From Antedon bifida (Eukaryota > Echinodermata > Crinoidea > Comatulida > Antedonidae), in the NCBI GenBank assembly GCA_963402885.1, contig OY727096.1, positions 10,893,820 through 10,957,819 of the forward strand: DNA of 64,000 nucleotides. Reading direction: 5' to 3'. Every line of letters starts with the position of its first letter. The stretch's first letter is position 1. Shown piece by piece: positions 1 to 11,500 of this stretch. The translations under genes were made by a program, and so were the position numbers. The notes below the pieces were generated by a model, which saw only the letters and a list, made by a program, of their open reading frames with translations, was not told the origin of the DNA and made no database searches.

Positions 1-1015
1 CACGAGTTAAGGCGTTTGAAAAGTGTGCAAACTTCGCTCTCATTTGTCGTTACACTATCTAACTGACCTCAAGCATGATTAAGCATCCGTCTGATCATAT
101 CCTTGTCCTCTGAGAAGTTGTGTGTATCAAAACGGTTAAAGAATGAATTAATTTTATTAGCATAAGAGCAAGAAACATCCGTAAGCATGCAGTGCTTCTT
201 TTTACTATTAGCGATCCTACTCACAAATCGCATGTCATTCCAAACCTGTTTGATATCGTTATTTATAAGTTTGTGTTCGATTTTTCTTTTGTAGGCTAAT
301 TTACCTTTACAAATGAAACGAATTAGTTTTTTCTGAATGTTTTTAAGCTAGGTTTTGTTATTATTGTGTGCCGTTCTCTTCTTTTCTAACACATTTATCA
401 CCTCACCGGTAATCCAAGGCTTGCTATTGGCATACGATTTAAAAAAATTGGGTGGGCTAAACATATTTTTACAAAACTCTACATAACCACAAACAGTTTC
501 AGTAACTTCAGATATGTCACCAGAATGATGTAGAAATATATTCCAGTCAGTACAATACAAAGCCCCCATTAGAACATTCATTATTCTCATTAGTCCATTT
601 CTGCACTTTGATTTTCCTAGGTTTCAAGTGGTCTGTTAGGGTCTAAGACTCCTAGGCTTGGTAACTTTAACATTGGTGTAACACTGGTCCAGTATAGCTA
701 GTCCGCGGGAATGACAGTTTACTTATAATATAAAATAATGTACGCTGCTTTTCTTAAGTGTGCAGTGATTAAAGTCACCATTGATAGCGATGAATGCATC
801 CGAAGATTGACTTTTAATATCATGTATTATTTCAATGATTTGCATTATTCCTGTGAGGTAGACCATAACATCAATAACATGGGAAAACTCGTGCGGAATG
901 TAGAAAGGACGAATGCTAACAACGAGAATCTCGGTATTTGTACATTATTTGGGTGAAAGTACTTCTCATTTACATAAAAACAAACACTTCCACCGCCATG
1001 TTTTCATCTAGGCGC
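1..1015 (-). mobile_element. Decayed non-LTR retrotransposon (CR1/L2/Rex1-like): endonuclease end and start of reverse transcriptase
   Basis: Read on the minus strand, this carries the remains of an AP-endonuclease/reverse-transcriptase polyprotein. Around 770-800 it encodes INGDFNHC, the GDFN motif of the endonuclease. Around 670-690 it encodes LDQCYTNV, where elements of this type usually have LD.CYTN. At 348-590 there is an open stretch with CTDWNIF and then SKPWITGEV, the PWxT linker between endonuclease and RT. Further in, at 1-347, is a lysine-rich segment followed by TLFKRLN, the usual entry to the RT fingers. Several stops and at least one frameshift break it, so it is a dead copy. 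The RT core would lie to the left of the window. The exact clade is inferred from motif style only. Confidence 0.8.
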
Positions 1016-1019
1016 AGGA

Positions 1020-1630
1020 TTGGTCCATAGCATATATAACAGAAATTCTATAGCATATAGCAGCTATAACTAAATAGCAGTAACTCAATAGCATATAGCT
1101 AATAATAGCAGCTATAACTAAATAGCAGTAACTCAATAGCATATAGCTAATGCAGGATTGGTCCATAGCATATATTAGCAGAAATTCTATAGCATATAGC
1201 AGCTATAACTAAATAGCAGTAACTCAATAGCATATATCTAATAGTAGTAGCTATAACTAAATAGCAGTAACTCAATAGCATTTAGCTATAACTAAATAGC
1301 AACTCAATAGCATATAGCTCAATAGCATATAGCTAATAATAGCAGCTATAACTAAATAGCAGTAACTCAATAGCATATAGCTATAACTAAATAACAATAA
1401 CTCACTGTGACTGCTATAGCTGCTATAGCTGCTATTGAAATTATTTATAACTCAATAGCATATAGCTATAATTAAATAGCACTAACTCAATAGCATAAGC
1501 ATAACTAAATAGCAGTAACTCAATAGTATATAGCTCTCAATAGCATATCTATAGCTAGGGTACAGCTATGAGCTCTTATTACACTGTTGAGTGTTACTGC
1601 TATAGCTGCTATTGCTGCTATTGAGATTAT
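1020..1630. repeat. Minisatellite of AATAGCATATAGCTATAACT-type units
   Basis: About 600 bp of imperfect tandem repetition built from the words AATAGCATATAGCT, ATAACTAAATAGCAGTAACTC and GCTGCTATAGCTGCTATTG. Unit length varies (roughly 20 to 45 bp) because subunits are shuffled. It lies between two minus-strand pieces that both look like the same kind of retrotransposon, so it may have expanded inside an old insertion. No coding potential. Confidence 0.85.
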
Positions 1631-1720
1631 TTAGATGGTTAGTCATTTTGCTTGTTCACATCTAGAGTGATGTTTTTTTAGGGTATACACGTCAGGCGAT
1701 TTACATGAGGGTGGTTATTT

Positions 1721-1936
1721 TTACTTACGTGACCGGAGCCTTTTTCTCACACCTTTAGTTTTCCCTCTTTTCCTCTGTATATGCATGTAAACTTTAGGTA
1801 AACCAATCAATACCTGCTTTGGTAGTCGGTTTTGTCGCATAGAACGTAGATCGTCAGGTGAGTATGTTAACCGTTTCATCCCCGAATCCACAAATTGTAA
1901 TGACGACTGATAATAATGACAAACACAACTACACAT
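1721..1936 (-). pseudogene. Fragment of retrotransposon polyprotein N-terminus (basic region)
   Basis: A 71-codon open stretch on the minus strand reads LTYSPDDLRSMR and then ends in a very basic tail, RKRGKTKGVRKRLRSRK. A 'Y(S/T).(D/E)LL.LR' start followed by an RRRGKRGGVR-like patch is typical of the region ahead of the endonuclease in CR1/Rex1-like LINE polyproteins of fish and marine invertebrates. It is collinear with, and upstream of, the endonuclease relic at 1-1015, so the two are probably one insertion split by the minisatellite. It could instead be a separate copy. It is not a host gene. Confidence 0.55.
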
Positions 1937-2109
1937 ACAAGAACAAATCCACAGAAACTATATCAGACTGACTAATGAACGTCCACAGACACCACAGTAA
2001 AAAGAAAGAAAATCAAGTTAAAACTGAGCTACGTCGACCACAGTAGCAGCGCCGTGAACACGTCTACTCTCAGTGACGGTCAGTGTATTTTGACATGCCA
2101 CTTACTTAC

Positions 2110-2531
2110 GCTTTCCACTATGTTTTGACATTTTCCTCTGTCATAGGAAGGATGGTTTGTTTCGTGTTTTTTGTCTGTATGTATCTTGGTCTTCTTACTT
2201 TTCTGTTTAAATAATTTAGTTCAATTATTGTTCATGTTATTGTAGTCTTCGTTTTTCAATTAAATAGCTCTGGTAGTGTTTTGATTTGTCGCTTGATATA
2301 TTACATTCTTTTTCCGTTCATTTGATTTAACTGCTTTCGTGAGATTTTGTATAGGAAAATGCTGCTTTTGTGCACGTTGTATATTATTTTCATACAAATA
2401 GTTATTTGTTTTCTTTTATGAATACTTTTCACTTTTCTTTTTTGAATATACCTTGATGGACTTTTTAGATATTTGCATGTTTTCCATGCTTTAGTACCTG
2501 TTCTGTTTTCTTTCTCGTTTTTGAGTTACAG
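2110..2531 (+). other. Unresolved 5' region of the LRR gene; candidate start codon at 2152
   Basis: The first LRR exon I can place (2532) begins with one base that completes a codon, so at least one coding exon lies upstream. At 2152 an ATG in a good context (A at -3, G at +4) opens a short, very hydrophobic reading frame, MVCFVFFVC..., that could be part of a signal peptide. A GTATCT donor at 2181 would give the right phase (two bases left over) to join exon 2532. The resulting leader would be short and would lack the usual N-terminal LRR cap, so an extra exon may be missing or the true start may be elsewhere. Candidate only. Confidence 0.25.
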
Positions 2532-5500
2532 GCGTATCCAATACGAAAAGGAACTCCAAGAGCTTTGTGAAAATGCATTTGCATTGCCAGGACATTTTGG
2601 CGTCAACTTGTAAGTAAGGATGATACTCTGAAAGTACCATAAATACTATATTGTTATACACCCACATCCAACAAGAATTAGAACAACAAAGGTTGTACCA
2701 TTCTAGTGAAATGGGATTTCTGTATTTTTTAAATTTTTTAACAGATTTGTTACAGTTAGTCGTCTTTTACAAATTTCAACAGGAACTTTCAAAAATGTTT
2801 CAAGCGGAAGCAGCATGTAAGTAAAAGGTTATTTTGATGATGATAACATTGTAGCATATGGATTATTATTACGGCGCAGAATCCACTCAAAGTGTTCCAA
2901 AAGTCCAAAACGGGGTGATGTTACAATACAACATTTGGTTTAAGGAAAGGAAACATCCCAAACTAGGCCTATACTAATTTACCGATTAATTCATATTTTG
3001 TTTGTAGTTGATGTTATTTCATATTCATTGTCCAAGATTTTTAGATTACAACAATTTACGAAGCATACCTCCAAAAGCTTTTGAAGGCGGTGACATAATG
3101 GAAATGTAAGTTTTATATAATACTATAATTCTAAATTATGTGTGAAAAATATAAAATATGTAAACTTATTTTGTCATCTATGGCAAGCCAAGTCCGCCAA
3201 AAATCCGTAATAATAATGCATTCATCATCAACCCAAACCATTCAAGTAAAATCAACTTCGTAAACCTAAATCATTCACCGTCTAGCCACACCATTTGTTA
3301 TCATTTCATTCAATTCATTGTCAAGTAAAATCATTCATTGTCAATTCATGCAATGTTATGTGAAACAATTCATCGTCAAACCAAATCTTTCATCGTGAAT
3401 TCAAATCGGTCGTCGTCAGTGCAAACGATTCATCGCCAAATCATTCGTCGTGAAGCCAAAACGTTCATCGCGAAACCAAACCCATCATCGTGAATTCAAA
3501 TAAATCATCGCCAGACCAATCATCGTAAAACCAAACCAATCATCATGAAGCTATCTGTTTCGTCCCAAAGTCGTTCATCGCCAAGTCTTCAAGTTGTTCG
3601 TCCCCAAGTTGGTTATCGTCGATATTCATGCACAAATTATAGCACTACGGAATTGGTACCGCATTTACAGAGGTACCAATTATTACTTAGGGCATAAAGT
3701 AAGAATAAAGATTGGTTTTACAATGAATTGAATGAAATAATAACAAATCGGTGACGGTGAATAATTTAGTTTTACTTTGATTTTTTACATGAATGGTTTG
3801 GGTTGATGATGAATGCATTGTTGTTGAATGGTTTTTACTGAGGAACGTTTGGCGTAATTAGCTTTCCATAGTCATCAAAACTACTGCTGGATTTCGAAAA
3901 AGAGGAAAAGTGCATACAACATTATTGTAATGGTTCGTAGTATTCTCATAAACACATTTTTCAGGTCTTTTGAAAGCAACAACATTAGTTTTATACACAA
4001 AGATGCGTTTGTTGCATTGGACAGTATCTATAAGCTGTGAGTATTGCATATATAATATAACAAAAAATAATTTTGTAGCTATCCCATTTATTCTATTTAG
4101 AGCCAAAAAGTAGATTATTATTTTTATTATTATCTATTAATAATAGATTTATAAAAGAATTTATAATTTCTGATAAATTATGAGTAATATGTTCCATTAA
4201 AAGATAATTGATATTTTGAATTTTAAATGTTTTGGTGGAATAGTTAATAATAAATTCCAAGAAGTTATACACAGAATGAAAAAAATGAATGGAAATAAAA
4301 GTTGGACAAACAAAATAAAGTTAGTCTTTTCAGCGTAAATAAAAACTTTAATGTAGTAATTTACAGTTTGAATACATGATGTTAGATTTACTTTATCTGA
4401 TTTATTTTTGTTTTACAAAGATGGCTTTCTTATAACCGACTTACGGAAGTACCAATGTTGTACGATATAGTTTATTATACCATGTAAGTGTTTATCCTCG
4501 TTTAAAATGTTTTTCTAATTATTTAGAATGAAACATTGCTTAGAACTGCGATTTTTTTCATGAATGTTTTCTGGTCGGTGTAATGCGCAGTTTGGTATCC
4601 ACATTTACGAAAACCCATCTTCTATTGTAATTGTGAATTGTGTCAAATGTGAATGAGAATGTCCAGGCTTTTTCTTTCTCCTATACCCCACAACCAATCA
4701 ATAATTTTACGATTTAAATTTTTTTTAGAGATTTGAGCTGGAACAATCTGACATCATTAGAGGAGCGTAGATTACCTTCAGTTATTATTATAATAATCAA
4801 CAAAAATAATATTCAGCGTATCACCAAAAGTGTCTTTACCAATATGTCATCTCTTGAAACGTTGTAAGTATGAACTACAAATAGCTACAGAACAAGTAAC
4901 GTGATAGTGTCCTTATACTTTAATATTTCTTAAAACTGCAAATGAGATTGACTGTTATCTTTATTGATTGTAAGCTAGAGGAAGAACTTACCGTTACTAC
5001 ATCCTTTTACAACATACACATCAGCCTACGTGTACTGATTATAGTTCAGCAGCTAAATGCCTATTTTTTTCCATAACCTTGCAATGTTTTCTATAGTTTT
5101 TTTATGGATTTTGATTCTCAATACCATCAGAATGAAGAATTTTTTCACTGGACGGCTGTCAGAATTGAGCAATTTTCGTAATTAGCAAAAACAAAATGGC
5201 CCCTATCTTCATACAAACATGCTATAATTCTCTGGATTTACTGGACATATTGAGTTAATTTTGTGTCAAATTGTTTACAATGTATATGTTTATATTAGCT
5301 CTAATAGAAATGTGTTTTTAGCAATTTTGACCTTTGACCTATTTCGCCATATCTAATTAAAACTAGGTGCAAATTGTTCCCAAGGTATATATTTATATTC
5401 ACTTCTAAATGACCAGAAGTGTGGTTATTGACCTTTGACATAAATTAATAAATTTATTCTATATATATTAATAATACAAATAAATATTTGTCGTAGGGAT

Positions 5501-8500
5501 CCAATTTTGGTATCAAATTGTTCGCAATATGTTTATACTTGCCATAGTGCAACATTTCGGGAGGGGATGAGGATGGTGGGTATTGATTGTAACACTTTGG
5601 TACTGTATGAAGAGCCCACATCGAAAATAATTATGTACAGGAACCTTCTCCTTATGAGAAACATAACTTTACCAGGTCTTCCCAAAATGAATTTGTATTA
5701 ACGGATTCTTTCAAAAAAGGAAAGACAATTAATCCATCTAGACCTACAAAACTAAGCCTAATTAAGCTAGGCCTAGAAACGTCTACGAGAGAACTTTTTC
5801 TCTTTTTATCATAATAAACCTTAAAACGCACATAAGACAAGAAATGACCTGGTTTAATATATTTAAAGTTTTATATATGCATTATTTTTACAAATCGTCA
5901 AAAATTGCATGTCTATTGTCTTTAATGTTTATATTATTATTATTTATGTCCAGCTCCAAAAAAGTTTATTCACTACTTCTCTATAACTACTGAAGGAGGA
6001 ATATGGTAGACTAAGCCTACAAAGTACAAGTTATTTTTAGACAATCTATTCAGAAGCTTCCTGAAAATATTATTAATTAATAAGGGAGAGTTTATTATAT
6101 ATTATCTTTAGATGGACAACCCGTGCATTTTTTTGTGTTAAAAAATAAATGATATTAAGGAATAACCAATTGTAGTTTAAAGTATTAAAAAAACGTGTCG
6201 ATCGTCAATTTTGTGCCATTATGGAATGGTTTATCAGTGAATAGATTTGCAGTGCAATATAACAATCTAATCTAAAACTAATGCTGATTATTTGCAGAAT
6301 GCTTGTAGGCAACAACATCACATTTATTGAAGAAGGATCATTCAGTGGAACTAATCTTCGACATCTGTTAGTACATTTTTATTTCATTTCAATTTTGTTT
6401 TCTTCTATTTCAAAATATTTGGTCCATAAGAAATAACATAACGTAACAAAAAAATGTATGAGTGACTAAGTAAACTCTCATCTAAGGACATTGTCAAGTA
6501 ACGTTAATACATTTTCACTTTCATTAAATTTACTCATCAGACCATTTAGGCCTAAAACCTTAAAACACGCTCTTTCACTATATTATTTAACATAAACTAG
6601 GTCAACAGGATAACTTTGAAGTAACGTCAATTTTTCTAAATGTTTAAAGTAGACAGTAGCGGAAGTACGTACCTTGTGTGTTTACCAGCAGAAAAAGTAG
6701 ACTATGATCATTTTGCCGATTGTTAGCACGCTATGGAAGTGTCATTTCTGGCCTACTATAGGTGCCATTTATCATTTTATATGCGAGAGTACCATTTCCG
6801 ACAATGTGACCAATGGGCCAGATGTGTACACTGGACCTACGGTTTATAGTCCTTGTCCGAGAAGACTTGTTCTACCACCAGAACCATGGAGCTAGTGAGC
6901 CTCGAACTCTTGCCGATGTTATGGCTACGTATTACGGTTCCTCTGTCTTAACTGCTCGGTCATTCACCCGCAAATTACAAATAACAACCTTGAAATATCC
7001 CCCGTCTGATGTTAACTTTTCCAAGATTATCTCCACATGATGTTAGCTCTGTTCATCAATTTATTTTTGTAATTTCTATGAATTTCCTAATGTTTTTAGA
7101 TATTTGTGTCAGCTCTAAACATTCTTCTAAAATCCACGAATGCGGAATCAGGTCGTATGCCTTGCCACGGCTAGATTTGTATACATTTGTTTTCACAATC
7201 TTCTAAGATAATTTTGTCAATGAGTACATTCTAGATACCCATACTCTCAGCTATAATACCATTAAATAATTTCCACATCAGCAGCAAGCAAGACATGGGG
7301 CTGTAATTTTCACTGCACTTCCCTTTGAGTGATCTTTCTGACACAAACCCGTTATTCATCCACTTTTGGTACTGGTGTCTTATTATTAATCGCAATTCTA
7401 CCATCCGGGCCTGGGGCCTTCCAGTTTGGTATCTTTTTACATTGTTGTCTTATCATGTTTTCTATGATTCTTATGTTATGTTTTTACACTCTTGTCATTT
7501 CGCGTCTGTATTATAATGTTTTTCATTACCCCTATATCCTTCCAAAATGTCGTACTTTGCTGGGCTTAGGGTTTTATTTGTTCTTTTCGTTTTCTTTTCT
7601 TTTTTGAAAGAGTCCAAAGTCCACAGTTATATAGGAATATGCTGATCACATATGTATTGAAGAAGTGCAGTTTAAGTTTGAGTGAGGTCTTCTTATGGTC
7701 GAGTACATTATGTCGTGATTTTTTATGTCATTCCTTCTTTCACATTTACTGCCTAATTACTTGGAGTTCTTCCATTTCTCGTCTTCTTTTTATTGTATTG
7801 AATCTCCATTATTACTCCTTTCTGTCTTCTTATCAAACGTTGGGTTATCTCCATCTATCTTGCAGTTGGTCGTCGATGTTTCTTTCAAACCGTAAATAAA
7901 GGTGCAAATATAAAAATTGCTATTCTGAATGGGAAGTGATAACTGGTGTTCCTCAAGGAACAGACTTGTATATTCCAACAAAAGGATATGTGAAATTGTT
8001 GGAACATCTTCCTTGAGGGACTGCATATACAGTCAGTATATCCGATACGTTGGTCATATCTGTAGAGGACCGAATACATCAATTACAAAAAAAGATGCTG
8101 TTTGCTGTTCCAACAAGACGGTACTATCGTGATTCGCGGATTAAAATCTCTCGTATTTTAAGTATGGAAATCAGGGAAGCTAAAGCCATTACACAATCGA
8201 AGAAAATTCTTAACGAACACCTTAGTAGGCTATTTAGTGCTGAATAGGTTTTCGACTCCAGTTTTACGACGTAGAAGAGGATGAACCCATATGTATGTAT
8301 GTATGTATGTATGTATTCTTGCCCCGATTATTTTCCTTAGCATTTAATTCCGCCCTTAATGATGATCCTGTTGTTGGGGATGTTCATGTCTGGAAGTACG
8401 TTGATGACTTGACACTTGGAGAAAGTAGATTGGTGAGAAATCAAAGTTTCCTTCAAGCTAACCTTGATTTCCTATTCACTTGGGCTGAGAATAACCAACT

Positions 8501-11500
8501 TAAACTAAACCCCTCCAAGTGTCAGGACATGCATGTTACTTTTTGTCGCAATGACGTTCCAGACATGAACATCCACATAAGTATCAACTTTTTGGAGTTG
8601 TTTTAAGTTGTGATCTTAAATGGCATAGCCATGTTGATCTTATGATAAAGAAAGTAAATAAGAAATTGTTTATGTTAAAAAAGCTAAAAGAGGCTAACTT
8701 TGATTTTAACGAACTGATTTCTGTGTACCTAGGTTATATTGGTCTCATTCTTGAATATTCGATCCTATTGTTGTCAGGAGGTCTCACTCTTCAACAAGTT
8801 AACTCTCTGGAAAGGGTGCAAAAACGTGTATGTCGAACCATCCTTGGTAAAGATTATGTTTCTTACCAGGATGTTTCCCCATCCAGAAAATAGTACTTCC
8901 GTCTTCAGACACACAAATCATTGGCTGCAAGAACGTACCTATAAAACCAAATAAAAACTTATATTTAATAAAAATTGGATGTTTTCTTATCCTGTTAATC
9001 AATCATACGCAATGTAAAAGAGCGAATACATCATTTCATCAGTTGACATAAGGTCAATTTCATCAGTTGACATAAGGTCAAAAGTCAACATTTTAATACA
9101 CGTATTAGTTAACAAATAAATGCAAAGTTGTCCAAACTATGATATTGATGGTTTTTATGTTTTATCATTCTGTTAAGACATCTATCAATCATACACAATC
9201 AAAAGAGCACATTTATCATTACACAAGTTGACATAGGTCAAAGGTCAACATTTGAACAAGTGATATACTAAATAATGCAAAGTTATTCAAACTATGAGAT
9301 CGATGTTCATAAATGTAATAACGTTATTTGATCAGTGAAGTTATGGTATTTTTATATTTTTTCTAGTGCGCATTATTTTAAATGTATTAAAATAATACTG
9401 TAAAATAAATAATAAAATTATTAATATTATTAATATTATGACGGTTTAAATGTTATGATGTTAAAATGTTACGCTGACCTTCAATGATTTGCCACTATAC
9501 AGTTGCATTTATTAGAGCTACAATATTCGTTTTTGGAAAATAAACTACTATTCATCAGAACCAGAGAATACCAATATGTCCACAGGATAGGACATAGGCA
9601 GATCCAGGTGGCCAAACTCAATCCACAACTCAATACACAGACAGACCACAATTTTTATATAGCCACAGATAGTTTGGCCCATACAGGAAAGAGTTTCCGG
9701 TACACAAAAGATTCTAAAATAACCCATATGGATTTGCCCGAATGAACCCTCTAAGGACCCTTTTGGGATCTATATGCGGTGTGCTACACAAGGCCCTGTA
9801 TTAGAAATTAATATGGGGTAAATAGTTCATAGATGAACTATGAAATAAAACTAAAATGTTCACCCTCAATCTTTAAATAACATTTATGGATTTGCCCAAA
9901 TGAACCCAAGGGCCGATCCTTCATGGACCTTTCGGGGTTCTCTATGTGGGTCTACAAGAGACCCTATATTGGAAATAATGTATGTGTGGTGAAAATGTGG
10001 GTTCATAGAGATATAATAAATATCCCTGTGCACCCTCGATCATCCATAAGGAACATTTTATGGATTTGCCCAAATTAACCCAAGGGCCGGTCGTCCTCCA
10101 TGGATGGACATTAAGCCCCATAATGGAAATATAAGGGGTGACACTGTGATTTCATATAGACAGGCGCGGCCCATGGAATAAAGCTGCCTGTGCACTCTCG
10201 ATCCTTAAGGAACACTTATGGATTTGCCCAAATTAACCCAAGGGCCGGTCCTCCATGGATGGACATTAAGTCCCATAATGGAAATATAATGGGTGACACT
10301 GTGGGTTCATATAGACAGGCGGGGCCCATGGAATAAAGCTGCCTGTGCACTCTCGATCCTTAAGGAACACTTATGGATTTGCCAAAATTAACCCCTCAAA
10401 GGTCGGTCCTCCATGGATGGACATTAAGCCCCATAATGGAAATATAAGGGGTGACAATGTGGGTTTATATAGACAGGCACATGGAATAAAGCTGCCTGTG
10501 CACTCTCGATCCTTAAGGAACCGATTTGGATTTTGCCTAAAATGAAACAACAGCAGGTCATCTATTTAGACCCTTCTGTGTTTCTCTACTGTATGTTCAG
10601 TTCTACATTTGGCCCCTGTATCGGATCAATGCATTTGGCAACATAAGTTACTGTGTAAGAAATATATCAGGTAACTAAAACTGTAGGTTCCAATATTAAG
10701 CCATGGGAAAAGCCTGTCTGTGCACCCTCAATCCTTTTAAAAGGAACCCATATGGATTTGCCAAAATGAACCAAGGGTAACTTCTGAATTCTCTATGAAC
10801 CGTACATTCCGTTTATTGAAGATACATGGATACCTGATTGAAATTGCTCAAATGTTTCTGAAAGACATTGTACTGTATAGTAGTAGTATTCCCCGATAGG
10901 CTCTTATGTACAGGATTTCAAAGCAATAATCACACTTGTATTTTTCAAGCAGTATAATCTATTAGATTGAATAAAAATATCTATTATAAACAATTTGCCG
11001 TTAGAAATCTCTATGCCATGTCGTTATTTAGATGAGAAAAACAGGTCAAAGGTTAAAATAACAGAACAATAGTGTTTCAGTCACTTTTTGAAAAAATGTT
11101 GCATTATGGCAAGTATAAACATATATATTGTGAACAATTTGATACCAGAATTGGCTCCTTACGACAAATATTTATTAATTTATGTTTTTATAACCTTATT
11201 CAATTATGTCAAAGGTTAATAACCACACTTCCGGTCATTTTTCAAGCAATATCATCTGTTACACTGAATATAAATGTATATCTTGGGAACAATTTGCTCC
11301 TATTTTTAATTCTCTCCGACCTGCCGTTACTTAGATATAGCAAAAAGAGGTCAAAAGTCAAAATTGCTAAAAATGGGGTTTCCGGTCAATTTTACAAAGA
11401 AAGTTCTGTTAGAGCTAATATATACATATACATTGTGAACAATTTGACACCAAAATTATCTCACTAGGTCCAGAATTTCCAGAGATATAGCATGTTTTTA

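Noticed and set aside
738..956. 72-codon plus-strand open frame
   Set aside because: Antisense to the LINE endonuclease relic (GDFN motif on minus).
7325..7899. Several overlapping plus-strand hydrophobic frames
   Set aside because: They are antisense to the minus-strand RT relic (APGPDG motif) or AT-rich noise; no exon signals.
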